Source: JAJRZX01 sp964407495
Lineage (GTDB): Bacteria > Desulfobacterota > GWC2-55-46 > JADFVP01
DNA: 64,000 bases
NCBI GenBank assembly: GCA_964407495.1
Contig: CAYOVP010000001.1
Coordinates: forward strand, 1-64,000
Direction: 5' to 3'
Part shown: positions 1 to 8,838 of the stretch, one piece after another
Numbering within the stretch: the stretch's first letter is position 1
How the letters are laid out: every line of letters begins with the position of its first letter
Program-made: the position numbers and the translations under genes
The notes under the pieces: model-generated
Database searches by the model: none
What the model was told of the DNA's origin: nothing
What the model saw: only the letters and a program-made list of their open reading frames with translations

Positions 1-180
1 GAGTGTGGAGAAGTATATTGTGTTAATGTGAGGTATTATTAATTGTGGTGTTATTGGTGTGGAGTGTGTTGTGTGTTGGGTGATGTGTGGTGATATGAGG
101 AGGGGGGCGGGGGGTGTGGGGAATTGGGAGTGTAGGGTGGGATGGGAGATGGGTAGAGGAGAGAGGTATGGGGGATGAGG
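1..180. other. C-depleted low-complexity contig end
   Basis: The first 180 bases of the given strand contain a single C (position 108) and consist of G/T/A runs, quite unlike the balanced, moderately GC-rich DNA that follows. Coding similarity to the XerC family only begins near 225. This most likely reflects a poorly assembled contig end; a real strand-asymmetric sequence is the less likely alternative. Nothing else is recognisable here. Confidence 0.7.
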
Positions 181-1067
181 CAAGGGCAGGGGGTGAGGCC
201 GGGGGGGGTACTGCGGTCAGAGGCGCAGAGGTCTACCCTGAGTACATTGTGGAGCGGGATGTACGCGCCTTTGTGCAGGCCCTCTATCTCAGGCGTTGCT
301 CCAGAGTCACGGTGGCAAGAAAACTCTCCTCCATAAGGAGTTTTTTCCGTTTTCTCGTAAAAAAGGGCATGCTCTCGCACAACCCCGCAGAACTGGTGCC
401 CTCGCCAAAGACAGGGTCTTTTCTCCCCTCGGCCCTTACTGCCGAGGAGACTGCCCAACTCATAGATTCCGTCTCGTGCTCTGGCGAAGAGGGGTTCGTC
501 GGGCTTCGCGACTCGGCGATCTTGGAGGTCCTGTACTCTGCCGGCATCCGCGTCGGCGAACTTACGGGCCTTGTCATGCGTGACCTCTCGCTCGACCAGG
601 GAGTTATACGCGTACTCGGCAAGGGGGGAAAGGCACGCATAGCCTTTCTCGGTACCAGGGCGGTGTCTGCCCTTGGCAAGTACCTCGAGGCCCGTAGTAG
701 TGGTGATGGGGGCCGTGAGAAGGGCGCTGTGTATCATGGCGACGGCAGGACGCCTGTCTTTGTTGCGCGAAAGGACTCGACGAGGCCCATAACAGCCAGG
801 ACCGTTCAGAGGATAATAAAGAAGTACGCCACGAGAAGCGGCATAAACAAGACGCCAACGCCCCATACGCTGAGACACAGTTTTGCCACTCATCTGCTCG
901 ATGCGGGCGTGGACCTACGCTCTATTCAGGAGATGCTCGGGCACAGCAAACTCTCCACCACGCAGAGGTATACCAAGGTGGGTATCGAGGGGCTCATGCG
1001 TGTCTATGACAGGGCCCATCCCAGGGCCCGCGGGGGCGGGAGGGGGCGAAGGGGCGGCAAGGGCTGA
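171..1067 (+). CDS. xerC: Tyrosine recombinase XerC/XerD-type, 5' end damaged
   Basis: Site-specific tyrosine recombinase of the Xer family, which resolves chromosome dimers at dif with a partner recombinase. Counting from the ATG at 171, the catalytic set is complete: Arg127 in SAGIR, Lys151 in LGKGGK, His232 and Arg235 in HTLRH, His258 in LGH and the nucleophile Tyr267 in RYT. The core-binding domain starts only near residue 20; the first 45 or so residues normal for XerC are replaced by Gly/Arg-rich sequence read from the C-depleted contig end, so the true N-terminus is missing. The ATG at 171 has a purine-rich upstream stretch, and an ATG at 114 is also in frame; neither is likely to be the natural start. 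It is followed by hslV, an order common in proteobacteria. XerC is preferred to XerD by this context only. Confidence 0.8.
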   Translation, partial: GDEARAGGEAGGGTAVRGAEVYPEYIVERDVRAFVQALYLRRCSRVTVARKLSSIRSFFRFLVKKGMLSHNPAELVPSPKTGSFLPSALTAEETAQLIDSVSCSGEEGFVGLRDSAILEVLYSAGIRVGELTGLVMRDLSLDQGVIRVLGKGGKARIAFLGTRAVSALGKYLEARSSGDGGREKGAVYHGDGRTPVFVARKDSTRPITARTVQRIIKKYATRSGINKTPTPHTLRHSFATHLLDAGVDLRSIQEMLGHSKLSTTQRYTKVGIEGLMRVYDRAHPRARGGGRGRRGGKG

Positions 1068-1160
1068 GGTGAGTTGAGGCATGTGGCCCTTGCTACCGGA
1101 GAAAGGGCCAACGGCGCGACAGAGTCGATTTTTTCCACGATTACAAAAGGAGAGACCCAG

Positions 1161-1697
1161 TTGAGAGAAGGTCTTCACGGGACAACTATTATAGCCGTTC
1201 GCCGTCATGGCAAGGTGGCCATAGCGGGCGACGGGCAGGTCACCCTCGGCGATACGGTCATGAAGAGCACGGCAGTAAAGATAAGAAGGATGAAGTCTGG
1301 CGACGCGCTCGCGGGCTTTGCGGGATCCACGGCAGACGCCATGACCCTTTATGACAAGTTCGAGAGTAAACTTGGCGAGTTTCGCGGCAACCTCACGCGC
1401 GCCGCCGTGGAACTTGCCAAGGACTGGCGTACGGACAAGATACTCAGAAGGCTCGAGGCACTGCTCATCGTGGCCGACAGAGACCACAGTTTCATAATCT
1501 CCGGCAGCGGCGATGTCATAGAGCCCGAGCACGGCATCGCGGCCATAGGCTCTGGCGGCCCATACGCCTTTGCCGCGGCGCGCATGCTCCTTAATCACAC
1601 AGACATGGACGCCGCCGGCATTGCCCGCGAGGCCATTACCATGGCCTCGGAGATCTGCATCTATACCAATAGCAATATTTCACTGGAAGAACTCTGA
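1161..1697 (+). CDS. hslV: ATP-dependent protease subunit HslV (ClpQ)
   Basis: Proteolytic core of the two-component HslUV protease, a cytoplasmic dodecamer with an N-terminal threonine nucleophile. The protein (178 residues, usual for HslV) carries the HGTTI segment with the catalytic Thr close to the N-terminus, followed by the family stretch GKVAIAGDGQVTLG. I place the start at the TTG at 1161 because AAAAGGAG lies 8 bases upstream; an in-frame ATG at 1074 would add 29 residues not seen in the family and would bury the nucleophile. It is followed after 31 bases by hslU, its obligate ATPase partner. Function is secure; the removed pro-segment length is inferred. Confidence 0.95.
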   Translation: MREGLHGTTIIAVRRHGKVAIAGDGQVTLGDTVMKSTAVKIRRMKSGDALAGFAGSTADAMTLYDKFESKLGEFRGNLTRAAVELAKDWRTDKILRRLEALLIVADRDHSFIISGSGDVIEPEHGIAAIGSGGPYAFAAARMLLNHTDMDAAGIAREAITMASEICIYTNSNISLEEL

Positions 1698-1728
1698 ACC
1701 AATAATAAAAGGTAGTGGTGATACTGCG

Positions 1729-3084
1729 ATGAAGAACTTTACGCCGAGGGAGATAGTCTCGGAACTCGATAAATACATCATAGGCCAGTCCGAGGCCAAG
1801 CGGGCCGTTGCCATCGCGTTACGAAACAGGTGGCGCCGCCAGCAGGTGCGCGCAGATCTACGCGACGAGATAGCGCCCAAGAACATCATCATGATAGGGC
1901 CAACGGGCGTTGGAAAGACGGAGATATCGCGCCGCCTCGCGCGCCTTGCCGAGGCCCCCTTTGTGAAGGTGGAGGCGAGCAAGTTTACGGAAGTGGGCTA
2001 CGTGGGCCGCGACGTTGAGAGCATCATACGAGACCTTACGGAACTCTCTGTAAAGATGGTGAAGGACGAGGAGCGCGTCAAGGTGCAAGCCAAGGCCGAG
2101 GAGGCCGCCGAGGAGAGGCTCCTCGATTGTCTTCTTCCCCCGGTGACGGCCCCGCCCTACCAGGAGATGGACGAGTCCCGCATCGAGGGCGAGCGCGATC
2201 TTACGAAGAAGACGCGCGACAAACTTCGTAAACTCCTGCGCGAGGGCAGACTCGATGACCGGGAGGTGGAGATAGAGGTCTCGGAGCAGAAGACGCCCGT
2301 AATCGAGATACTCTCGGCCTCCGGGGCCGAGGACATGGACATGAACCTCAAGGACATGTTCTCCAATATCTTTCCCCGTAAGAGCAAACGCCGGAAGATG
2401 AAGGTCCCCGAGGCGCTGACCATACTTACGCAGGAAGAGGCCTCGCGCCTCATCGATATGGACGTGGTGATGAAGAAGGCCGTGGAGAGGGTGGAGCAGT
2501 CGGGCATTGTCTTCATAGACGAGATAGACAAGATAGCGGACAGGCAGTCGGGCCAGGGCCCTGATGTCTCGCGAGAGGGCGTCCAGAGAGACCTTCTTCC
2601 CATTGTAGAGGGCTCCACTGTGAACACCAAGTATGGCATGGTCAAGACAGATCACATACTCTTTGTTGCATCAGGTGCCTTTCACGTTGCCAAGCCCTCG
2701 GATCTCATACCAGAGTTTCAGGGAAGGTTCCCCATCAGGGTGGAACTCGACACCCTTGGCGAGAAGGAGTTTGTCCGCATACTGAAAGAGCCCCGCAACG
2801 CCCTTCTCAAGCAGTACAAGGAACTTCTCGAGACAGAGAAGATAACCATAGAGTACACGGACGATGCCGTGGAAGAGATAGCCCGCATCGCGGCCCTCGT
2901 GAACGAGCGCATGGAGAACATCGGCGCAAGGCGCCTTCATACGGTGATGGAGCGTGTCTTTGAGGACATTTCCTTCAGGGCCCCGGACATGAGCGGCGAG
3001 AAGGTGGTCATAGACCGCGCCTACGTCAAGGAGAGACTCGCCGACATACTCGAGGACGAGGACCTCTCGAGGTATATACTGTAG
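1729..3084 (+). CDS. hslU: ATP-dependent protease ATPase subunit HslU (ClpY)
   Basis: AAA+ unfoldase that feeds substrates to HslV. 451 residues, normal length. It begins with the family segment TPREIVSELDKYIIGQ, has a Walker A GPTGVGKT near residue 60, a charged intermediate (I) domain roughly at residues 110-245, Walker B IVFIDEIDK and the C-terminal tail DLSRYIL that docks into HslV pockets. The ATG at 1729 is chosen because it matches the family start; a longer reading from 1570 overlaps hslV and has no family support. It forms an operon with hslV. The following intergenic space holds a hairpin plus T-tracts that may end this transcript. Confidence 0.97.
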   Translation: MKNFTPREIVSELDKYIIGQSEAKRAVAIALRNRWRRQQVRADLRDEIAPKNIIMIGPTGVGKTEISRRLARLAEAPFVKVEASKFTEVGYVGRDVESIIRDLTELSVKMVKDEERVKVQAKAEEAAEERLLDCLLPPVTAPPYQEMDESRIEGERDLTKKTRDKLRKLLREGRLDDREVEIEVSEQKTPVIEILSASGAEDMDMNLKDMFSNIFPRKSKRRKMKVPEALTILTQEEASRLIDMDVVMKKAVERVEQSGIVFIDEIDKIADRQSGQGPDVSREGVQRDLLPIVEGSTVNTKYGMVKTDHILFVASGAFHVAKPSDLIPEFQGRFPIRVELDTLGEKEFVRILKEPRNALLKQYKELLETEKITIEYTDDAVEEIARIAALVNERMENIGARRLHTVMERVFEDISFRAPDMSGEKVVIDRAYVKERLADILEDEDLSRYIL

Positions 3085-3205
3085 GGTGGTTGGCGGCAAG
3101 GCGCCCGCGTTTGTGATGGGGGGCGCATCTTGTAATGGTGGGCAGTGCCCACTCTACTGACGGAGGCGCAGAGAGGGGCATAAGGGGCTGGATGACGGCC
3201 CCATA

Positions 3206-3267
3206 TTGGTTTTCTTTGTCTTACTTCCTTTTTTCCAAAAGAAAGTAAGGAATTTTTTCTTTTTTTC
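3206..3267 (+). repeat. Interspersed hairpin repeat, copy A (possible terminator)
   Basis: TTGGTTTTCTTTG at 3206-3218 is followed by an inverted repeat, CTTACTTCCTTTT (3220-3232) and AAAAGAAAGTAAG (3237-3249), with one mismatch, then T-rich sequence. The same arrangement recurs at 22.8 kb, in reverse at 5.5 kb, and partly at 58.9 kb. The hairpin plus T-tract could terminate hslU transcripts; it also lies just ahead of argB. Confidence 0.7.
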
Positions 3268-3280
3268 AAGAGGCTTTTTC

Positions 3281-4165
3281 ATGAAGGTTCAGATAGAGAA
3301 GATAAAGACTCTTTTCGAGGCCCTTCCCTACATACGGAAGTTTCGCGGCAGGACCATTGTCATAAAGTATGGCGGCGCGGCCATGAGCGATGAGTCGCTC
3401 AAGCAGAGTTTTGCCCGTGACGTGGTCCTGATGAAGTACGTTGGGCTCAACCCGGTGATTGTTCACGGCGGTGGTCCCCAGATAGGCGGGCTTCTCGAAA
3501 AACTCGGTATTGAGACACGTTTTGTAAAGGGCATCCGCGTCACTGACGAGGAGACCATGGACGTTGTGGAGATGGTTCTCGTTGGCAAGGTGAACAAAGA
3601 GATAGTGGGCCTCATAAACCACTATGGTGGCCGCGCCGTGGGCATAGGCGGCAAGGATGGCGGCCTCATAAAGGCAAAGCCCTTGAAGATAAGGGGCGCT
3701 GAGATGGGGCGGGCCGGTGAGGTAGAGTCTGTGAACCCATCGGTCATACGCTCCCTTGAAGAGAGTAGTTTCATCCCTGTCATAGCCCCTGTTGGCTGGG
3801 GCGAGGGCGGGAGGAGTTACAATATCAACGCCGACACTGCGGCTGGCGCCATTGCTACGGCCATAGAGGCAGACAAACTCATACTCCTTACGGACGTCCG
3901 GGGCGTGCTCGACAGTAAGGGTGGTCTATTCTCCACTCTGACCGTCTCTCGGGCGCGAAAACTCATAAGCGAGGGCGTTGCCAGGGGCGGTATGATACCC
4001 AAGATAAGGTGTTGTGCAGGGGCTGTTACTGGAGGTGTGAAACGGGCCCATATAATAGACGGTCGCGTCGAGCATGCCGTGCTGCTCGAGATATTCACCG
4101 ATGCTGGCATTGGCACGGTCATAGCGAAGAAGAAAGAACTCGACGAGATGAAGAAGGGGAACTGA
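3281..4165 (+). CDS. argB: Acetylglutamate kinase
   Basis: Phosphorylates N-acetylglutamate, the second step of arginine synthesis by the acetylated route. 294 residues, typical for the family. Visible are the N-terminal nucleotide-binding segment IVIKYGGAAM, the substrate loop VHGGGPQI near residue 65, and NINADTAAGAIA and LTDVRGV in the C-terminal half. The ATG at 3281 is used, preceded by AAGAGG; a longer frame from 3206 runs through the hairpin repeat and is not supported. It begins the argB-argD-argF-argG series. By hand count 21 of its 29 Ile codons are ATA. Whether it is arginine-inhibited cannot be told with certainty. Confidence 0.96.
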   Translation: MKVQIEKIKTLFEALPYIRKFRGRTIVIKYGGAAMSDESLKQSFARDVVLMKYVGLNPVIVHGGGPQIGGLLEKLGIETRFVKGIRVTDEETMDVVEMVLVGKVNKEIVGLINHYGGRAVGIGGKDGGLIKAKPLKIRGAEMGRAGEVESVNPSVIRSLEESSFIPVIAPVGWGEGGRSYNINADTAAGAIATAIEADKLILLTDVRGVLDSKGGLFSTLTVSRARKLISEGVARGGMIPKIRCCAGAVTGGVKRAHIIDGRVEHAVLLEIFTDAGIGTVIAKKKELDEMKKGN

Positions 4166-4169
4166 AGTG

Positions 4170-4195
4170 CGCGCCGCCCCCTCGGGGGCGGCGCG
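4170..4195 (+). other. GC-rich inverted repeat between argB and argD
   Basis: CGCGCCGCCCCC (4170-4181) and GGGGGCGGCGCG (4184-4195) form a perfect 12-bp stem just after the argB stop codon. No T-tract follows, so it is not a classical intrinsic terminator; it may stabilise or pause the transcript. Confidence 0.6.
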
Positions 4196-4276
4196 GGACA
4201 GGCACCTTATGGCAGGCCCGCGGCATGGTCCTGATTCTTTCTCGTTTTCACGCACTTGAGGCTGAAGTAGAAGACA

Positions 4277-5464
4277 TTGAACAACGAAGAGATAATAGCC
4301 CTTACTGACCGTCATGTATTGAATACATACAGGCGTTTTCCCGTGGCCATGGTGCGGGGCCGAGGGGCCCGTGTATGGGACGCCTCGGGCAGGGAGTACC
4401 TGGACTTTACCTCTGGCATAGCGGTATGCAACCTGGGGCACTGTCACCCAGCAGTGGTGCGCGCCATAAAGGATCAGGCAGAGACCCTCATACACGTCTC
4501 GAACCTGTACCACATCGGCCCGCAGGCAGAACTTGCCGCCCTGCTCACTGCCAACTCCTTTGCGGACAAGGTCTTCTTCTGCAACTCCGGGGCCGAGGCA
4601 AACGAGGCGGCCATAAAACTTGCGCGAAAGTACTTTGCCGACCGCGGCGAGCCCCGCCACAAGGTCCTCACCATGGAACGATCCTTCCATGGCCGCACCT
4701 TCGCCACGCTCTCTGCCACGGGCCAGGACAAGGTGCGCCGTGGTTTCGAGCCCTTTCTCGAAAAATTCACGTACCTGCCCTTCAACAACCTCGACGCCGT
4801 GGCCTCTGCCATGGACTCTGATACTGCCGCCGTGCTTGTTGAGCCCATACAGGGCGAGGGCGGGGTGAATGTGCCGGACAAGGGGTATCTCAGTGGTCTT
4901 CGTCAACTCTGCGAGAGGGCAGGGGCCCTTCTCATCTATGACGAGGTGCAGGTGGGAGTGGGGCGCACGGGCAGACTCTTTGCCCACGAGCATTACGAGA
5001 CGCCGCCCCATATCATGACCCTTGCCAAGGGCCTTGGCGGAGGGGTGGCCATAGGCGCCATGCTTGCTACAGACGACGTGGCAGGTGCCTTCGGGCCTGG
5101 GAGCCATGCCTCTACATTTGGCGGCAATCCCCTGGCAACTGCCGCAGGGCTCGCCACCATGCACACCATACTCGATGAAGGAGTACTCGAGAACTGCGTT
5201 GCAATGGGAGAGTATATCCTTGGGCGCCTCGAGACCTTCAGAGAGAGGTACGAGTTCATCGAGGACGTCCGGGGCAAGGGACTCATACTTGGGATGGAGG
5301 TCCAGAGACCTGTTGGCGAAATCGTTACAAGATGTCTCGAAGAAGGTCTCCTCGTCATCGGGGCCGGAGAAAATGTCCTCCGATTCCTACCTCCCCTTAC
5401 GATCACCACCGCCGAGGTGGACGAGATGACGGAAATACTCGAAAGAGTCCTCGGAAAGGTTTAG
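4277..5464 (+). CDS. argD: Acetylornithine aminotransferase
   Basis: PLP-dependent class III aminotransferase producing N-acetylornithine from the semialdehyde; in some bacteria it also serves the succinyl-DAP step. 395 residues, normal. Visible are LDFTSGIAVCNLGHCHP near residue 35, the PLP-phosphate segment CNSGAEANEAA, FHGRT, DEVQVGVGRTG and the PLP lysine in TLAKGLGGG, then TFGGNPLA. The start is a TTG at 4277 with only a weak purine stretch upstream; the sequence NNEEIIALTDRHVLNTY matches family N-termini. DAP synthesis here runs through DapL, so a second DapC role is not needed. Confidence 0.95.
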   Translation: MNNEEIIALTDRHVLNTYRRFPVAMVRGRGARVWDASGREYLDFTSGIAVCNLGHCHPAVVRAIKDQAETLIHVSNLYHIGPQAELAALLTANSFADKVFFCNSGAEANEAAIKLARKYFADRGEPRHKVLTMERSFHGRTFATLSATGQDKVRRGFEPFLEKFTYLPFNNLDAVASAMDSDTAAVLVEPIQGEGGVNVPDKGYLSGLRQLCERAGALLIYDEVQVGVGRTGRLFAHEHYETPPHIMTLAKGLGGGVAIGAMLATDDVAGAFGPGSHASTFGGNPLATAAGLATMHTILDEGVLENCVAMGEYILGRLETFRERYEFIEDVRGKGLILGMEVQRPVGEIVTRCLEEGLLVIGAGENVLRFLPPLTITTAEVDEMTEILERVLGKV

Positions 5465-5499
5465 CGTAGAAGAGAGAAGAAAGTCACAAAAGAGAAAGA

Positions 5500-5578
5500 A
5501 GCGGGCCTTGCCCGCATATCAAAAAAATCTGCTTTCTCTTGGAAAAAAGAAAGCAGGGCAAAGAAAACCAGTGGGCTA
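5500..5578 (-). repeat. Interspersed hairpin repeat, copy B, reverse orientation
   Basis: Contains GCGGGC-cttGCCCGC (5501 onwards), an inverted repeat CTGCTTTC...GAAAGCAG (about 5530-5556) and CAAAGAAAACCA (5559-5570), which is the reverse complement of the TGGTTTTCTTTG motif at copies A and C; GTGGGC-tac-GCCCAC follows. It fills most of the 152-base gap between argD and argF. Confidence 0.65.
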
Positions 5579-5616
5579 CGCCCACCACTTCAAAAAAAAT
5601 ACCTACAAGAGGTCTC

Positions 5617-6519
5617 ATGCACTTATTACGTATACTCGATCTCGATAAAGGCGAGATAGACGCTCTCATAGCGCGGGCCGCCTCCCTGAAGGAGCGCCAT
5701 GCCCGCGGCATCCCGCACAACCCGCTCCGGGGCCGCGTCCTCGCGCTCATCTTCGAGAAATCCTCTACGCGTACGCGCGTCTCCTTCGAGACCGCCATGT
5801 ATCACCTCGGCGGCTCGGCCATCTTCATGAGTAGCGCAGACTCGCAGATAGGACGCGGCGAACCCATAAAGGACACGGCGCGCGTCATGTCGGGCTATGT
5901 GGATGCTGTGGTCATCAGGACCTATGGCCACGACAAGATAGAAGAATTCGCCCGCTATTCTTCGGTTCCGGTGATAAACGGACTCACTGACTCGCACCAT
6001 CCCTGCCAGGTCCTTGCCGATGTGCTCACCATTATCGAGAAGAAAGGGGCCTACGATGGAATCAAGGTGGCCTGGATAGGAGATGGCAACAACATGGCAA
6101 ACTCCTGGATAGAGGCCGCGGCCATACTTGGTTTTGAGTTGAGACTCGCTTGTCCGCCTGGCTATGAGCCCGACGGGCGCATCCTGGAGGAGGCCGGCGC
6201 GGGCCCGAACATAAAGGTCGTAAATAGCGTTGAAGAGGCAGTAAGGGACGTAGATGTCCTCTGTACCGATGTCTGGGCCTCCATGGGCCAGGAAGATGAG
6301 CAGAAGAAGAGAGAGTCCGCCTTCAGGGGGTATCAGATAAACAGTGATGTTCTTGGCCTCGCCGAGAAGGATGCCATTGTAATGCACTGCCTGCCGGCGC
6401 ACAGGGGAGAGGAGATAACAGACGAGGTCATGGAGGGACCCAACTCCGTACTATGGGACCAGGCAGAGAACCGCCTGCACCTGCAGAAGGCGGTTCTGGA
6501 GTGGCTCATGAGCGGTTAG
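5617..6519 (+). CDS. argF: Ornithine carbamoyltransferase
   Basis: Condenses ornithine with carbamoyl phosphate to citrulline. 300 residues from the ATG at 5617, which has AAGAGG upstream; a longer frame from 5539 runs through the hairpin repeat and is rejected. Signatures are complete: the carbamoyl-phosphate loop FEKSSTRTR, HPCQ, the ornithine-binding segment WIGDGNNMANS and the HCLPAHRGEEI loop with the catalytic Cys. Last dedicated step before argG, which lies 120 bases downstream. Confidence 0.96.
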   Translation: MHLLRILDLDKGEIDALIARAASLKERHARGIPHNPLRGRVLALIFEKSSTRTRVSFETAMYHLGGSAIFMSSADSQIGRGEPIKDTARVMSGYVDAVVIRTYGHDKIEEFARYSSVPVINGLTDSHHPCQVLADVLTIIEKKGAYDGIKVAWIGDGNNMANSWIEAAAILGFELRLACPPGYEPDGRILEEAGAGPNIKVVNSVEEAVRDVDVLCTDVWASMGQEDEQKKRESAFRGYQINSDVLGLAEKDAIVMHCLPAHRGEEITDEVMEGPNSVLWDQAENRLHLQKAVLEWLMSG

Positions 6520-6639
6520 CGTGATGTCCTGGTCGTCTGGCGTATCTATGCCTGGAGACAAGAGGCACTCGTAGATAAAGAGATGGTGATTGCCCGGCCG
6601 CCCCTGGCGTGCCGGTAAAAAACGCGTAAAGGGGTAGAG

Positions 6640-7860
6640 ATGGAGAAGAAGGTAAGACGTGTGGTGCTCGCATATTCGGGCGGGCTCGATACATCAATAA
6701 TAATAAAATGGATAAAGGAAAGATATGACTGCGAGGTAGTGGCCTTTGTCGCCGACGTCGGCCAAGGCGGCGAGATAAAAGGCCTCCGTGAGAAGGCCCT
6801 CAAGACAGGGGCTGTGAGCGTCCATATCGTTGACCTCAAGGAAGAGTTCGCCCGCGACTATGTCTTTCCCATGATAAGGGCCGGGGCCATGTACGAGGGC
6901 GAGTACCTCCTCGGTACGGCAATAGCGCGCCCCCTCATCGCAAAGGCCCAGATGGACGTTGCAAGGAAGACGCGCTCCGACGCCGTTGCCCACGGCGCAA
7001 CGGGCAAGGGCAATGACCAGGTACGCTTTGAACTGACCTATTATTACATAAATCCAGAGATAAAGGTTATCGCTCCCTGGCGCGAGTGGGACCTGAAGGG
7101 CAGGAGCGACCTCGTTGAGTATGCCCGCACACACGGCATACACGTGCCCGTAACGCGCAAGAAACCCTACAGTTGCGACGGCAACCTCCTGCACCTGAGT
7201 TTCGAGGGCGGCGTACTCGAAGACCCCTACGTGGAGCCCCCTGAAGACATGTTCCGCTATACCGTTCCGCCGGAGAAGGCCCCTGACAAGGCCACTTACA
7301 TTGAGATAGATTACGAGAAGGGCGACGCCGTGGCCCTCAACGGACGGCCCATGAGCCCGGCAAAGATACTTGCCCGCCTCAACCGTATCGGCGGGGCCAA
7401 TGGCGTGGGCATGGTGGACATGGTGGAGAGCCGGTACGTTGGCATGAAGTCTCGAGGAATCTATGAGACCCCCGGTGGAACCATCCTGCACAAGGGCAGG
7501 CGCGCCGTAGAATCCATCACCATGACGAGGGGACTCCTGCATCTACGCAACTCCCTCATCCCGCGCTACGCAGAACTCATATATTACGGCTACTGGTTCA
7601 GTGCAGAGAGGCGCGCCCTCCAGGCCTTCTTCGACGAGGCGGCCTCGGTCATTACGGGCAGGGCCCGTCTGAAACTCTACAAGGGAAGTTGCATAATAGT
7701 CGGGAGAAAGGCCGAAAAAAGCCTCTACAGCCCGGACCTTGCTACCTTCGAGGCAGACACGGTCTATGACCAACGCGACGCCGAGGGCTTCATACGCATA
7801 AGTTCACTTGAGATGAAACTCGAGAGTATTATGGGCAGAAAGGGCGGGCGGACAAGATGA
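6640..7860 (+). CDS. argG: Argininosuccinate synthase
   Basis: ATP-dependent ligation of citrulline and aspartate. 406 residues, typical. The PP-loop AYSGGLDTS is near residue 10, followed by CEVVAFVADVGQG, the ATGKGNDQVRFE segment near residue 122 and SCDGNLLHLSFEGG near residue 180, all hallmarks of ArgG. The ATG at 6640 is preceded by AAGGGGTAGAG. In related genomes argH commonly follows; here the next gene is an FAA-family hydrolase, so the final lyase must lie elsewhere. Confidence 0.97.
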   Translation: MEKKVRRVVLAYSGGLDTSIIIKWIKERYDCEVVAFVADVGQGGEIKGLREKALKTGAVSVHIVDLKEEFARDYVFPMIRAGAMYEGEYLLGTAIARPLIAKAQMDVARKTRSDAVAHGATGKGNDQVRFELTYYYINPEIKVIAPWREWDLKGRSDLVEYARTHGIHVPVTRKKPYSCDGNLLHLSFEGGVLEDPYVEPPEDMFRYTVPPEKAPDKATYIEIDYEKGDAVALNGRPMSPAKILARLNRIGGANGVGMVDMVESRYVGMKSRGIYETPGGTILHKGRRAVESITMTRGLLHLRNSLIPRYAELIYYGYWFSAERRALQAFFDEAASVITGRARLKLYKGSCIIVGRKAEKSLYSPDLATFEADTVYDQRDAEGFIRISSLEMKLESIMGRKGGRTR

Positions 7861-7901
7861 AAAGGGGGAGGGCGCTCCGGGCATGGGGCTGGATATCACC
7901 T

Positions 7902-7940
7902 GCCCCTTGCCCCATGAAGACGATTCACGGGGCAAGGGGC
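7902..7940 (+). other. 12-bp inverted repeat between argG and the FAA hydrolase
   Basis: GCCCCTTGCCCC (7902-7913) and GGGGCAAGGGGC (7929-7940) are perfectly complementary with a 15-base loop. No T-tract follows. It may separate argG from the next gene's transcript or act as a protein site. Confidence 0.55.
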
Positions 7941-7996
7941 GCTGATATGTTTGTAGCAGAGAAGACGGACCGCTACGAAGCAGGGAGGACGCCGTC

Positions 7997-8782
7997 GTGA
8001 AACTCGTCCGTTTCGAGGCAGGGGGGCGTAGGGCCTTCGGACTCCTGGACAAGGGGGGAGAGGGCGTCTTCGAGATAGGGGGCGAGGATTTCTTCGGGTT
8101 TACCGGGGGCAAGGGGCCTGCCGGGCCGCCAGCAGGGGATTACCATGCGCTCAAAGACGCGCGTCTTCTTGAACCAGTGCTCCCCACGAAGATAGTGGCC
8201 ATTGGTCTCAACTACAGGGCCCATGCCGCGGAGTTCGACCAGGAGATACCCGAGGAGCCGCTCTTCTTCCTCAAGCCCTCGACGTCCGTAATCGGCCCTG
8301 GCGGCGATATCGTCTACCCTGCGCACATGTCTCACAGGGTGGACTTCGAGGGTGAACTGGGAGTCGTCATCGGCAGGCGCTGCAAGGATGTAAGCGTTGA
8401 AGAGGCGGGCGAATACATCCTCGGGTACACTGCCTTCAACGACGTAACGGCCCGTGACCTTCAGGGCCGCGACGGACAGTGGACACGGGCCAAGGGTTTT
8501 GATACCTTTGCTCCGCTCGGGCCCTGGATAGAGACGGCCCTTGACCCGGGAAACGTTGCCATAGAGACCTTTCTCAACGGCGAGAGACGGCAGTACGCAA
8601 GTACCGTGGACATGATCTTCCAGGTCCCCCAACTCCTCAGTTTCATCTCCCGTGTAATGACCCTTCTCCCGGGAGACGTCATCGCCACGGGCACGCCGCC
8701 GGGCGTTGGCAAGATGAAGCCCGGAGATACAGTGGAGGTGCGGGTTTCCGGGGTAGGGGCGCTCGTCAATAAAGTTGTCTGA
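7997..8782 (+). CDS. Fumarylacetoacetate hydrolase (FAA) family protein
   Basis: FAA-fold hydrolase/decarboxylase acting on 2-oxo acid-type substrates through a bound divalent metal. 261 residues, with the short N-terminal domain and catalytic core. Visible core motifs: IGLNYRAHAAEF, FFLKPSTSVIGPG, the metal-binding DFEGELGVVIG, YTAFNDVTARDLQ and GDVIATGTPPGVG. The start is a GTG at 7997. FAA homologues include acylpyruvate hydrolases, oxaloacetate decarboxylases and 5-oxopent-3-ene-tricarboxylate decarboxylases; the sequence does not decide. It stands 56 bases before dapL, where related genomes often have argH-lysA-dapA-dapB, so no pathway is implied. Confidence 0.88.
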   Translation: MKLVRFEAGGRRAFGLLDKGGEGVFEIGGEDFFGFTGGKGPAGPPAGDYHALKDARLLEPVLPTKIVAIGLNYRAHAAEFDQEIPEEPLFFLKPSTSVIGPGGDIVYPAHMSHRVDFEGELGVVIGRRCKDVSVEEAGEYILGYTAFNDVTARDLQGRDGQWTRAKGFDTFAPLGPWIETALDPGNVAIETFLNGERRQYASTVDMIFQVPQLLSFISRVMTLLPGDVIATGTPPGVGKMKPGDTVEVRVSGVGALVNKVV

Positions 8783-8838
8783 GAGGGGGGTGAGTGGGCT
8801 CCCCCCCCTTTATAAAAAATGCAGGAGGAAGCGGCACC

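Noticed and set aside
51..893. Long open frame on the minus strand across xerC
   Set aside because: It is antisense to a gene with a full catalytic set and contains no recognisable domain; the strong codon bias of this genome leaves many such open antisense frames.
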